From NCBI GenBank assembly GCA_023362775.1, contig JALMGJ010000004.1, positions 78,110,798-78,174,797 of the forward strand: a stretch of 64,000 nt of DNA, read 5' to 3'. Below the pieces are notes generated by a model. The model had not been told where the DNA came from and did no database searches. It saw nothing but the letters and a program-made list of their open reading frames with translations. This document shows positions 43,030-54,560 of the stretch, one piece after another. This stretch comes from Charina bottae (lineage: Eukaryota; Chordata; Lepidosauria; Squamata; Charinaidae). Positions within the stretch are counted from its first letter, which is position 1, and every line of letters starts with the position of its first letter. The translations under genes and the position numbers were made by a program.

Positions 43030-43168
43030 TCTAGTTGCTGTACTTCCTTGCTCAGCCCAGTCCACTTCACAGGGTTGTACGAAAAATACGAGGCAGGAGC
43101 ATTAGAGTCCCCTATTCGGGGAGATGGGCGGGGATAAATTAAATAAATTAAATAAATAAATTATGCAC
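43030..43168 (+). mobile_element. tRNA-SINE 3' half
   Basis: TCCACTTCACAGGGTTGTAC, then GGGGAGATGGGCGGGGATAA and ATTAAATAAAT repeats: the 3' half of the SINE family of 6118-6320. Confidence 0.65.
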
Positions 43169-44559
43169 ATCACCTTGAGTTGTACAAAATAAAGAGATAT
43201 AAGTCATAGCGGAAGAAGAGGAGGAGAAGGAGGAGGAGGACAGTGACAGGAGCTATGCATATAAGTGGTATCCATTACTTCAATGTATACAAATATCCTG
43301 CTAAATTAGGCAGATGAGTCCTGCAGGAATAAATTGATTTTTAAAAAAGAAATAAGAGAAGGATTAGATGATAAGATTCAGACTTTAAACAGGAAATAAT
43401 TTATCTTAATTTCCAGTAAAATGGAAAAATCAAATAGTATCCTAAAATTCAGGAAAACAGATATTTTGTATAGGTGTTTATATATTAAATATGTACTGTA
43501 TGTGTGTGTGTGTGTGTGTTTGTGTATGTATTCCCCCAGGTGGTTGCTGAGCCACTCACTGATGTTATTGGAACCTCCAGAGCTGATTGGGCCATTCAAG
43601 TAGCTGTTGACTGACTCACTAGTCCCGATAGGCTCTCTGAGGGCTCCAGAACATCTCATTCTTCTATCAGAACCATTGGAGCAGTCACTGGAGATGCCAT
43701 TGGAGAGTTCCCAATCTGTCCATGCTTGGTGGATGGGAGGAGAAGCGGCTTGGAGTTGCTAGCTAGGTATTACAAAAGTGATGACAACAGCTATAATTGC
43801 CATTGTTGGAGGATGGCTGAGTGGAGCTGAGGCAGTGAGAGCTGGAACTAGGGCACCACCTGAAACAGCAGTAAGAACATTTACAATATTGGGACAACAG
43901 GAGGTGGGACACCATTGTGGGTGTTATCACTGCTATGAGGCTAAGACCTAGCAGAGACTGTGGCACTGGTGAAGCCAATACAGCAGTGAGGACAGACTTG
44001 TAACTAAGTGACAGAACACAACTATCACTGCTATTGGGGCCTGCTGACTGGACTTGGAATGGCAGCAATGGTGGAAAGGTGCTATTGCTGCTCGGATTTG
44101 TGGTGGTGATGGTTTAAAGAACTAGTGAACCTGGGACCAGATCTAATGGGCTGGAACCCTCTGAGGTTACAGTTTAGATCCTGGGAATGGGAAACTCACC
44201 TAGATACTAAAAGTCACAGCAAAGAACACCAGAGTCACAATTAGGCTGGTAAAGTATGGGGAGAATGGGATCTTGACATATTTCTGTACCTGTGCTAGTC
44301 ACAGAGTTCCCTGGAAGGTGGTCTTCTAACAGTGAGATGTGAGGTACCCTGAATGAGCACAGCAAGGCAAAATTTGAGAGACTACATATAGCTGGGTGCT
44401 GACTAAGAAGGATTTCCTGTGAAACCAGCATTTAATGTGCACGAACTTATTTTCATCTGGAGCATTTTCATGTGCCATTACTTGGAATTCTTTTTGGCCG
44501 GTAACCTGCAGTGTAGTAAACAGGGTGCTTTCTAGGATGCCCTCTGGTGCACCAGTTGC
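43169..44559. other. Mostly unrecognised; short GA and GT runs
   Basis: A GGAGGAGAAGG-type purine run at about 43213-43243 and a (TG) run at 43498-43522. The remainder shows no recognised repeat or gene. Confidence 0.5.
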
Positions 44560-45060
44560 AGCCCTATCTGGAGTAGGAAGTTCTTGCTATAGTGACTCAT
44601 TCCCTTGTCACCACCTGTTTAGACTACTGCAACACATTCTACATAGGGTTGCTTTTGAAGACCCTTTGGAAGCTGCAGTTTGGAAGCTGCAGGTTCAGAG
44701 TAGAGCAGCTCATGTGCTTACCAGTGTTCACCATTGAAAGCACATTATATAAATGGTGCAGGCCCTGCACTGGTTTCCAGCAGGCCCCCAGGTGCAATTT
44801 AAAGTGTTGGTGCTAAACTAAAAAGCCCAACATGGTTTGATACCTAGTTACCATCAGGACTGCAGCCTCCCATTGGAATCAGCTCAGTCAGTTCAATCTC
44901 CCTGGAAGGAACTACTAGCGGTGCACAACTTTAGGGAAGTGAGGGGGACTGAGGCTTAGCAGTGCTGCTTTTCAGTGGCAACGTTCGTCCTTTGTACATC
45001 CATTTGGCTTCCATCCTGGCTGCTTTCCAGAAACTGCTCTAAATAGATCTCTTCCAGACA
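44560..45060 (+). mobile_element. L2-type LINE ORF2 C-terminal remnant
   Basis: Reads LVTTCLDYCNTFYIGLLLKT and, after frame changes, HITxVHWLPVRFRI-like (CACTGGTTTCCAGCAGGCCC) and FKVLVLNxKAQHGLIPSY-like segments, the standard end of L2/CR1 reverse-transcriptase proteins. Confidence 0.7.
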
Positions 45061-45591
45061 TCATCTGGACTTTGATTCCATCTTGGTTTGGTAATAGTGT
45101 GGTTAAGTTTCTATGGTTTCATTTATACGTGGACCTTTCTTTAATACTTATTGTTTATGGAATATTGTTTTTTGTGTATTTTTCTTGTATACCACAAGAA
45201 TCATTAGGGATTCAGCAGTCTATAACTGTGATCAATAATAATATATTTATATTTTAGGGCTGTCATACTATACAGCATGACATTGTGTTAATTAGTTTGG
45301 AATAATAATTTAACCTCACATGGTTCCTGTAATTAAATCATGGTTATTAAATATTGTAGAATAAATAAGCAACAATTATGTAATCAAGAAAAGGGATCAT
45401 AGGTAAGAATCAGATGTATTTTATTCTGCTCCTGTCAAACTGAAGCAACTCTACTATCAATTGAAATTTCCTTTTCATAAAGTTTGATTAATATTATGAT
45501 TTAATATATTCCACTGGAATGTTAAGAAAAACTAATGAGATGACACTAAATACCTTCAACTCATTAAAGCAATGAAGAACTGAGATATATA
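45061..45591. other. No recognised feature
   Basis: AT-rich sequence before the Penelope-like insertion. Confidence 0.5.
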
Positions 45592-45604
45592 ATTTAAGAA
45601 ATAA

Positions 45605-45771
45605 GTCTGTAGCTTGAATCATGTCAACTGGATTTCTATTTTCTTAGTGGAAACGTTTCACTCCTTATCCAAGGAGCTTCTTCAGTCAGACTGAAGAAGC
45701 TCCTTGGATAAGGAGTGAAACGTTTCCACTAAGAAAATAGAAATCCAGTTGACATGATTCAAGCTACAGAC
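45605..45771. repeat. Perfect 83-bp-arm palindrome
   Basis: Centred on A at 45688. I compared the two arms base by base and found no mismatch. Confidence 0.97.
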
Positions 45772-45807
45772 AATTCCACCTGGATGACTGAGAACCTTCA
45801 TAGACAT
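45606..45807 (+). mobile_element. Penelope-like element reduced to a palindrome of terminal repeats
   Basis: 202 bp flanked by an exact 14-bp duplication ATTTAAGAAATAAG (45592-45605, 45808-45821). Bases 45605-45687 and 45689-45771 are perfect inverted copies, 83 of 83, around a single base. Each arm contains CTGAAGA, a GCTCCTTGGATAAGGAGT hairpin and GAAACGTT, the layout of Penelope hammerhead motifs. A 36-base tail ACCTGGATGACTGAGAACC follows the right arm; the same tail, reversed, starts the copy at 54430. Confidence 0.85.
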
Positions 45808-45821
45808 ATTTAAGAAATAAG

Positions 45822-46514
45822 ATTTTCCAGTCTGTCTGTACTTCCTGAGAGAAGCAGAAATAAACTAATGTTCATGAACTACAGGATCATAGGTAAAAGT
45901 GATCATAACCTAAATTCATTTTAACTTAAATTCACAATCCTGTTAATAAAAAGTTATTAAATATAACTTATAGGTTAAAATTACAAATAATAGGAAAACA
46001 AGCTAAAATTGTTTAGTTTATATGATTTATGTATTTTTAAAAACTACCATCAAGTAATAAAAACAGTAAAAAGTACAGCCATGTGAAATCCATTTTTTAA
46101 ACATAGGTCTATTTCCCCCCCAAAAGAATGCTAAATCCATGCATATAAGAAACTCTCATAATATGATGCCTCTGCAGAAGCCAGGTATCTATCTATCTTG
46201 TAGCTCAAACCTCAGTCATGGTAGCAATATTCAACAAGAGAGAAAAAGGCATGCATACCCACAGCCCGATATGGCCAATAAGGAGCAGGGGAATCACTAC
46301 CTCTAACTGTACCATGAACTGCCCAGTCAAACATTGTCTCCACAGCAGAAAATATGTAAGGAAAAGAGGGGAAACACTACACTAAAACTGGAACAATTAC
46401 CACATCAATTTACCATGGGCTCAAGGTAAGACAAAAACAATATGACACTTAAAAATTCTTTATGGTATACAGTATGTTTGTGCCACAATGATAGCCTTAT
46501 AACTAACTAATTTG
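45822..46514. other. No recognised feature
   Basis: AT-rich intergenic sequence. Confidence 0.5.
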
Positions 46515-46538
46515 CTTCCTTCATTCGATTGATTAATC

Positions 46539-46845
46539 CAGGGCTTTCCAAACTTTTGCTGTTGGCCACACACCAACGGCCAGCATGCAAAAACCCGGAA
46601 GCTCCGGCTTCCGGGTTGCCGCCACGGCGCTTTCGAGTTTTTGTGTGTTGTGGCAGCGGCGGCATCCTAGTAAGTCGCATGACAACCCGGAAGCACTGAT
46701 GGCCCGCTGCCGCCGCCGCCACTACACACACTTCTGCACACGTTGGCAGCGGTGTGCCATCAGCGCTTCCAGGTTGTCGCACAACACACTTGGGGCCCCC
46801 AGGCAACACAGTACTATGTCGCGACACACAGTTTGGAAAGCCCTG
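46539..46845. mobile_element. hAT MITE, 307 bp, GC-rich core
   Basis: Ends CAGGGCTTTCCAAACTTTTG and inverted CAGGGCTTTCCAAACTGTGT; exact 8-bp duplication GATTAATC at 46531-46538 and 46846-46853. Core includes AACCCGGAAGC in both orientations and CCGCCGCCGCC. Shares only ends and a short GCCATCAGCGCTTCC with 15323-15574. Confidence 0.92.
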
Positions 46846-46896
46846 GATTAATCTATATGGCCACCAATTCAGCACATGACTCAGGGTGGTATACAT

Positions 46897-47221
46897 TAAA
46901 GATAAAGGTTCCCCCCCACAGTCATGTCCGACTCTAGGGGCCGGTGCTCATCTCCGTTTGTTAGCCGAACAGCCAGCATTGTCCGAAGATGCTTCTGTGG
47001 TCATGTGGCTGGCATGACGCATGTGGAACGCTGTTACCTTCCCACCGAAGTGGTACCTATTAATCTACTTGCATTTGCATGCTTTCGAATTGCTAGGTTG
47101 GCAAGAGCTGGGGCTAGTGCGGGTGCTCCCTCCGTCACGTGGGGCTAGGGTCTCAAACCTCCAAACTTGCGACCTTCCGATCGACAAGCCTGGCATCTTA
47201 ACCGCTGAGCCATCACGCCCC
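46897..47221 (-). mobile_element. Sauria-type SINE, full-length
   Basis: On the minus strand GGCTCAGCGGTTAAGA (A box), a B-box region GTTTGAGACC, ATGCAAATGCAAGTAGATTA and tail AGAGTCGGACATGACTG. Related flanks GGTATACATTAAA and GGTATACAATAGT suggest a partly decayed target duplication. Confidence 0.88.
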
Positions 47222-47640
47222 CTTTGGTATACAATAGTAAATAAAAATAAGTCAATAGAATTCACATAATAAAACTGAGAATAATTTAGAACAAAAACAT
47301 ACAAATGCATAAAGTGCTGAAGAAAAAAAAAACATTCAACATGTCATACTACTTCCTCAATGCCTGTAAAAAAATACCAGGTCCTTATTGCCTTTCAAAA
47401 GGCAGGTAGTGGGGATCTGTTATGAAGAGTGGGAGCAGCAACAGAGAAGTCGTATCTCCTGGGTCCTGCCAGATGACATTGTCTAAGTGACAAGACCCTG
47501 AGAATGCCAACCCTGTCAGATCTTACTAGATGGGCAGAAATAGATAGATAGATGGTTCTGCAAGTAACCTGGCCCTGCATCATGAAAGAATTGAATTGCA
47601 GCACCTTGAATTATACTTGGAAGCCAGTGATAATGAATAT

Positions 47641-49331
47641 AACCTTGTAGAGGTTTACTCACAAGAAATCTTCATGAGGTACAATAACTCTCATTTTTCT
47701 AAGCCTAAAATACTATTTACAGTACTCTTATAACATTAAAGATAGGATATGCAAACTTTTTCCAAAACACAATAAAACAGGTTGGGCAGGTTTTAATGTA
47801 TTTATCCTATCTCTGAGGTATACTGCAAGTTTAAACAGTATTTTATTCTCAGAGAGGGTTAAGATTTCTTAATCCTTAAAAAAGAGTTGTAAAGAGTAAA
47901 TAATTATTTAGTGTACAGTTTTAATCAATTATCTTTCCAAACAATGGGAAAAGAAATGGCTTGGTTATATGCTTACTTAAACAAAACACTGCTTTACCAA
48001 CTGTTAAAATACAGTAGCTAGTCACCTGATTGTTTATATATTCCTTGTTTTTACATGAGTTGTGAAGAATCCAGTTCAGGGAATTGCTAATAAAGAAATT
48101 AAACCACTCTTCAATTTAAGACAAATATTAAATAGGTATGTCATCAATTTTGAAAAAGTGTTTTCTTTTCCCTCTTAGTTTTTAGGGTAGTGTTTATAAG
48201 TAGTCAAGGACCCAAACTTAAAAGAAGCCACCACAGTTTAAGCGGACTTGCTGGAAAGGAGTTATCCTTTGATATCATTTGTATAATCTAGATTATTTGC
48301 TAATTGCTATTTATTAAAGTATACACCACTATTCCTAAGGCAACTCAAAACCAAATTGGAAATTTTCTAAAGCAAGAAATCCTAAGATAACCTCTTGGAA
48401 AAGACTAATTATACAATAACTTCCTTAGAAGACCAAAGGGTCATCAGTTTTTTTTCCAAGTGTTTACTATCAACCTAATCATTCAGCCAGGTAGAATTGA
48501 ATAGGAAAGCCAAGATACATCACTTACAATACACACAACTACAAGGACCTTTTCCATGTCAGGCTGCAGTACACCATGTAATTGATCCAAACACTAATGA
48601 CAAGCACAGACTTGGATTTCATCAGATTTACACACTGTCAGAGGTACCATAATCAAAAATAATTGTTGTGTTTGCATGACAGGCATAACTGTCATGGGCA
48701 GACTTTGAGTGTTATGCAATATCTCAGCCAGTCATTTGTAAGAATTGAGAGGGACAGCTATAACCCCAAACAGTCTGGGTTTATTTGTGGTTGAAGTGGT
48801 TCCCTGGTCAGATGTGTAATTTGTACACAACAAACAACCAAAAGTAGGGTAGTTTTTCTACCTATTTAGTTCTCCGAGAAAAAGAGTTGGGCTGGTAGTA
48901 CAGCTGAAGAACCCAAACTAGCCTGTATAGATCTCACTACTAGAGTTCAAAGAGTCAGTGAAGAGATATCCCTAACTTAGCTTGACTTCAGGGGCCAACA
49001 AAGCTACTTATTCCTAAAGACTGCTTGTAGATACTCTTCCTGCAAGCTTTTAAAACAGCAGTTACTCCAGTTTAAAATATCCTCAAGGGAGCCTCTCATA
49101 ACTACATTTTGAAAATACCATCAAACATGCAACACATTTCTCTATATTCTCAGTCTAAACAAGCTACAACATTTCAATAATGTTATTTGAGAGCACTGCC
49201 CATATGCCTGACTTCAATGATAAATAAGCTATGCAAAAACCCAGTGCAGGACTAACAAATCTAGGCTGTAAATATGCAGATAACCAGTGACAGTAAATAT
49301 TTTCTATACCTCTGTGTTACTGTATATCTCT
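47641..49331. other. No recognised feature
   Basis: AT-rich intergenic sequence. Confidence 0.5.
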
Positions 49332-49342
49332 ATTCTACCATG

Positions 49343-50176
49343 TTGTTGTTGTTAGTTGCCGTCGAGTCGTTTACGACTCATAGTGACCCTATGTATAATA
49401 GAATGAAATGCTAAACAGTCTTGCGCCAATTGCCTGACTGTTCCAATCTTTGCATCCATTGTTGCAATAATTGTGTCAATCCATCGCATTGAAGGTCTTC
49501 CTCTTTTCCGTTGGCCCTCGACTTTACCAAACATGATGTCCTTTCCTAGCGATTGGTCTTTCTTGACAATGTGCCCAAAGTATGAGAGTCTAAGCCTAGT
49601 TATCCTTGCCTCTAGTGAACAATTTGATTGTATTTCTTCTAAAACTGATTTGTTTGATCTTCTGGCAGTCCATGGTATTTTCGGTAATCTTCACCAGCAC
49701 CACAATTTGAATGCATCAATCCTTCTTCTATCTTCCTTTCTTAATGTCCAAATTTCACAGGCATATATGACAGTTGAGAAGACCATAGCGTGAGTCAGAC
49801 GCACCTTTGTTTTTAGACTGACGTCTTTACTTCTGAAAACTTTAGATAGGTGTTGGATGACAGATTTTCCCAGCGCAATACATCGTTTGATTTCTTGATT
49901 ACTATTTCCCTTGGCATTGATCATTGATCCGAGTAGAATGAAATCGTTCACAACTTCAATTTCTTCTCCATTTATTGTGACATTACTTATTGGTCCATTT
50001 GTGAGAATCTTCGTCGTCTTCACATTCAAGTGTAGTCCGTATTGCTGACTACAATCTTTGATTTTCATCAGCAAGTACTTCAAGTCTTCATTTCCAGCAA
50101 GAAAAGTTGTGTCATCTGCATATCGTAGGTGGTTAATGAGTCTTCCGCCAATTCTGATACCCTACTATGATACCCA
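49343..50176 (-). mobile_element. RTE LINE (lineage A), 5'-truncated
   Basis: Protein pieces on the minus strand: reverse transcriptase LINHLRYADDTTFLAGNEDL, then TINGEEIEVVNDFILLGSMI, VRLTHAMVFSTVIYACEIWT, RRIDAFKLWCW and VEGQRKRGRPSMRWID. 3' tail TGAGTCGTAAACGACTCGAC with GGCAACTAACAACAACA, unlike the Bov-B tail next door. Near-exact duplication ATTCTAC(C/T)ATG at 49332-49342 and 50177-50187. Confidence 0.88.
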
Positions 50177-50187
50177 ATTCTACTATG

Positions 50188-50987
50188 TTTTTGTTGTTTA
50201 TTCGTTCAGTCACTTCCGACTCTTCATGACTTCATGGACTAGCCCACGCCAGAGCTTCCTGTCGGCCGTCACCACCCCCAGCTCCCCCAAGGTCAAGTCC
50301 GTCACCTCCAGAATATCATCTGTCCATCTTGCCCTTGGTCGGCCCCTCTTCCTTTTGCCTTCCACTTTCCCTAGCATCAGCTTCTTCTCCAGGGTGTCCT
50401 GTCTTCTCATTATGTGGCCAAAGTACTTCAGTTTTGCCTTTAATATCATTCCCTCAAGTGAGCAGTCTGGCTTGATTTCCTGGAGTATGGACTGGTTTGA
50501 TCTTCTTGCAGTCCAAGGCACTCTCAGAATTTTCCTCCAACACCACCGTTCAAAAGCATCTATCTTCCTTCGCTCAGCCTTCCTTATGGTCCAGCTCTCA
50601 CAGCCATAGGTTACTACGGGGAATACTGTTGCTTTAACTATGCGGACCTTTGTTGTCAGTGTGATGTCTCTGCTCTTAACTATTTTATCAAGATTTGTCA
50701 TTGCTCTCCTCTCAAGAAGTAGATGTCTTCTGATTTCCTGGCTGCAGTCAGCATCTGCAGTAATCTTTGCGCCTAGAAATACAAAGTCTGTCACTGCCTC
50801 CACTTTTTCTCCACCTATTTGCCAGTTATCAATCAAGCTGGTTGCCATAATCTTGGTTTTTTTTAGGTTTAACTGCAACCCAGCTTTTGCACTTTTTCTT
50901 TCACCTTCGTCATAAGGCTCCTCAGCTCCTCCTTGCTTTCAGCCATCAAAGTGGTATCATCTGCATATCTGAGATTGTTAATGTTAA
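50188..50987 (-). mobile_element. Bov-B LINE (lineage B), 5'-truncated
   Basis: Minus-strand protein: NLRYADDTTLMAESKEEL, then [77 protein letters not shown] and EVTDLTLGELG, open for 222 codons. Tail TCATGAAGAGTCGGAAGTGA then CTGAACGAATAAACAACAA. It begins at the last base of the target duplication of the neighbouring RTE. Confidence 0.9.
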
Positions 50988-52686
50988 TTAAGTTATACCA
51001 TTTAAAAATAAATACAAGGATACCAATCGAAGAGAATACAAGGCTATTCAGAGCCCCTAGGTCTGTTGGAAACTGTATTATTTAGTTCAGGGAAAATAGG
51101 ACAGAAAATCATATTCACAGATTTCAAATATGGCAAGGAATATGGCAGGAGGATTACTCACCTACTGTACCTGCAGATCTTAAGGTAAGATATATCTGGC
51201 ATACCATTGGCAGTTAATAAATACTAAGCAGTAGTAAAAAAAAATTGCACTGGGGAATTGTCTTACAAGTAAGAGTAATTTATCATGAGGAAAACTATTC
51301 ACACAAACTATAGCATACAGTAATTCCTGTCAATTCTTTGGGCAGAATTATCCTGCCTCAATACAGGACATTGCTCCAATGGCTAGGTTCCTCCAAAATC
51401 TTTTGGATCATCCAAGATTAAAACAACTGTATTCTTGACCATTGGAACTAGAAACAAGGAAGATTTGCCTTGACGTAGTTTCTCTGAAAATGAAAAAGGA
51501 GAAAATATGGATACTATATGCCAGTAGAACTCCTACAGTGATATACAGATACAAAGCTCTTCATTTTTTGCCAACTAAGTACTCTCCCACACATTTCTCA
51601 CAGATATAATCAACTGTAGTGGTTTCTCAATTATTTGCCAGAATGCCTCAGAATGACAAGTCATATACAGTATACTTTTCAGTGTAATTCAAATCAGAAG
51701 TTATCACACAATGTAATTAATGGATGTTTCCTGAATATTGTGGACACTTTCCAACATGATGATATCATGGGGCAGTTCTTAAGTACATCTTCTAGCAATC
51801 ATTGTTGACTTGCGCAAAATATATGCAAATTTAAACTGCTTACTGCTTTGTATCAATTGTGCAGGCAGGTTTTTTTTCCAAATTGTGCAGACTTGTATTT
51901 GGATAACACTTTATCTCCAGAATGTCCAAAGGCAAGGAGTAGGGGGAGAGTAGGGAAGGAAGAAAAAGATATCATATTGCTATTTGCAATGACTTATATA
52001 AGTATGTCCTTGTAGAATATTCTAATGTTGTGATTTTTCAAGTGTGTTTTTCCAGTGTATTATGAGGAACTGATTCAATAAAAATAGCTGTGTTTTCCTG
52101 ATTTGTATGTTTATGCTGTAATATATGGTTTTTCAAGGCAGGGCCCATGGCACCAAGGAAAAGTATCAAAAATATGTATATAAATTTCTGAATTCCACCT
52201 ATATAAATGAAGTTTATAGAATATTATAGAATCATTATCCAATCACCATGTTGCAATGGTCTTGGAAATCTAGATGTTTAGTGTTTAAACATGTGTTAGA
52301 TGTGTTTATTGGACATCTAATGTAAATCCCATTCTCAACACCATAACTATCTCCTGGTAGATCTCTGGATCACTGAGTCAAGCTCAACTCCTGACGACTG
52401 CATGGACACAATTATGGAGTCTTTTCAGCAACAACACAGACATGGTTTGCCATTGCATTCTTCTAAGATGTTTTCCATCTTCCTAATCTACCCTACAACT
52501 TGGCATTACTTGGTAGTTTCCCCTCCAAGTACTAACCAAATCCAACATTCCTCAGCTTTCAAGCCCAGGCAAGATAGTTCATGTGTGTGGGTCTTAGGTC
52601 TGAGTTAATAAATGTTGCATAGGGTTGGGCTTCACATTCATATTTCAGATATACTCTTTGGCAAATTTACTTTAAAACAACCAAAC
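50988..52686. other. Mostly unrecognised; weak SINE-like segment
   Basis: A SINE-like stretch at about 52380-52600 (GGTTTGCCATTGCATTC, TCCAAGTACTAACCAAATCC) recalls the segment at 4545. Otherwise no feature. Confidence 0.4.
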
Positions 52687-52699
52687 AAAACTAAAGACA

Positions 52700-52923
52700 A
52701 TGTATAGTCGAAGGCTTTCATGGCCGGAATCCGATGGTTGTTGTGGGTTTTCCGGGCTGTGTGGCCGTGTTCTGGCAGATGTGGTTCCTAACGTTTCGCC
52801 AGCAGCTGTGGCTGGCATCTTCAGAGGACAGGAACACAGCTAGAAGATTCTCTCTGTGCCCAAGTCTGTGAACCAAATCTGCCAGAACACGGCCACACAG
52901 CCCGGAAAACCTACAACAACCAT
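52700..52923 (-). mobile_element. Penelope-like element, short inverted-repeat copy
   Basis: 224 bp flanked by an exact 13-bp duplication AAAACTAAAGACA (52687-52699, 52924-52936). Ends are inverted: 52734-52784 against 52873-52923 match at nearly all of 51 positions (GCCAGAACACGGCCACACAG and its complement). Starts with TATAGTCGAAGGCTTTCATG, the widespread lepidosaur Penelope terminal sequence. No coding sequence. Confidence 0.85.
52785..52830 (-). ncRNA. Hammerhead ribozyme-like motif
   Basis: Minus strand: TCCT, CTGAAGA, hairpin T-GCCAGC-CACAGCT-GCTGGC, GAAAC, GTT, AGGA. This fits the hammerhead core CUGANGA / stem II / GAAA / UH, with stem I formed by UCCU and AGGA and a minimal stem III, as known for Penelope-like elements. 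The cleavage triplet would be GUU, less favoured than GUC. Confidence 0.6.
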
Positions 52924-52936
52924 AAAACTAAAGACA

Positions 52937-54239
52937 CCTTTTTCATGATGGAATAGAAATACTTGGTAACTGTATCAAGTCACCACAGAAAAAAATATAT
53001 ATTCTAGGGCCACTGCCGTTTGTCCTTTTCCTATGGGAAAATGAGGTATACAATAGCAACATTGGCTTTTGTGGTTTCTGTTAGGGGATTGGCTTACTTC
53101 CCATGGGGCTTTTTAGTGCAAAGCACTTTTGTATGGGGCCACATTATGTGTCATAAAAGTACATTGATTCATTTGAAATTCAATACTGAACATATTAGAG
53201 TTAAATTCTGAAGTCTGTTGTCTCACCAAAAGTAATGTTGAATATTTTAAAAAGTATTTTTTAAAAAATTAAAATGCATCAGGGGGATCAATGCAGTCAC
53301 TGAGGTAAGGGAACTCTTCCTATATAATAGTATTTCTTTCTCTACTGTGAAATAAAACTCCAATGAAAACATACATTAGAAACTGAAAATTTCATACTGA
53401 AACCTGATATGGCCAAAGGATTGGCAGTCTTACTTGGGTGTGGGTGGATTGTTTGGTCAAAGGGCAAACAGAACAAAATGAACTCTGACATACTGTTATC
53501 ACATGCTTGTCACATACCACATAATTTGAATAAAAGTACTGAAAACAAGCATGAGTAAAGGCATAATATTGGAGAAAGAAGGCCCCAAAGATAATTCTTT
53601 TCAAAGATACTGCAAGAACAAGGCATCATTTGTCTGCTGTCCCTGAATCATTTCTCAATGATCTCTGGGTGGGAGGCCTTAGCATACACTGTTAGATAAA
53701 ATCCTTCAGAGACAATCCATGATATCTATGAATGTGGTATTTTTCAGTTAAGCTGGCCAGACCAAGAACGAAAGGAAAAAAAAAACACACACACACACAA
53801 TGTAGTTTTCTACAAAACTCAACTTAAAGTTAAAACAGCAAACAAATTGAACACATCAAATCATCCACCACAAGGAATTTGTTTGATAAAAACCACTTAT
53901 CATGACCCAATCAGAACTGGATGTTCAATATAGTTCACGGTACCCTTTTCTAACTGCAGAGAGCTTTTAGATAGTGCCTAAACTATTCTTTTTTTTAAGC
54001 TCTTCTGCTGTTATTGGTACTTTTCAGGTTAATCAAGAAATCTTACTGTGGGAAGGATCAAAGCTCAACTAAATTCTGCTTGCTTCCCAATTAGACATTC
54101 ATGCACTGTTTACCCACAACACTCACTTTCATCCTGCATAATCTTAAACACAGAGTAAGTGCACTATATACAGTACATATACTAGAAGATAAAAGTAGTT
54201 TTATGTTTTACATTTCTGGTTCTGATGTACTTGTCTTAA
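52937..54239. other. No recognised feature apart from a short (AC)n run
   Basis: An A-run followed by (AC)8 lies at 53777-53801. Nothing else recognisable. Confidence 0.5.
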
Positions 54240-54326
54240 ATGTGTGTATGTGTATCTACCTCTATCTACGTCTATCTCTATCTATCTCTATCTCTCTATG
54301 TCTCTGTCTCTGTCTCTGTCTCTGAA
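54240..54326. repeat. (TCTATC)n/(TCTG)n microsatellite
   Basis: Pyrimidine-rich imperfect repeat of CTATCT and GTCTCT units. Confidence 0.9.
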
Positions 54327-54499
54327 AAGTAGCAGCTTTGTTCACACATAGTGGCTTTCCATTATGCAGCTGGAATTTAGCTGATGTTGCAGGCAGCTGC
54401 TGGTTGTAAGACAAACACAGACCTAATTATGTCGATGAAGGTTCTCAGTCATCCAGGTGGAACAGTCTGTGGCTTGAATCATCTCAACTGGATTTCTAT

Positions 54500-54560
54500 T
54501 TTCTCAGTGGAAACATTTCGCTCCTTATCCAAGGAGCTTCTTCAGTCTGAGCAAAGTTAG
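54500..54560 (-). ncRNA. Hammerhead ribozyme-like motif
   Basis: Minus strand: CTCAG, CTGAAGA (54539-54545), hairpin A-GCTCCTT-GGAT-AAGGAGC, GAAAT (54515-54519), GTTT, then CTGAG. Stem I CUCAG/CUGAG and a perfect stem II can form. The C of GAAAC is U here, leaving only a U-G pair in the very short stem III, so activity may be weak. Confidence 0.55.

Larger units (their letters stand above)
46515..47640 (-). mobile_element. CR1/L2-clade LINE 3' region with two insertions
   Basis: Tail part TATGGCCACCAATTCAGCAC and CTCAGGGTGGTATAC, then after the SINE CTCCTGGGTCCTGCCAGATG and GCAGCACCTTGAATTATACT, matching 27010-27830 in order. Split by a hAT MITE and a SINE. Confidence 0.6.

Noticed and set aside
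54101..54325. 74-codon frame ending in Leu/Ser repeats
   Set aside because: Made by the TCTATC/TCTG microsatellite.
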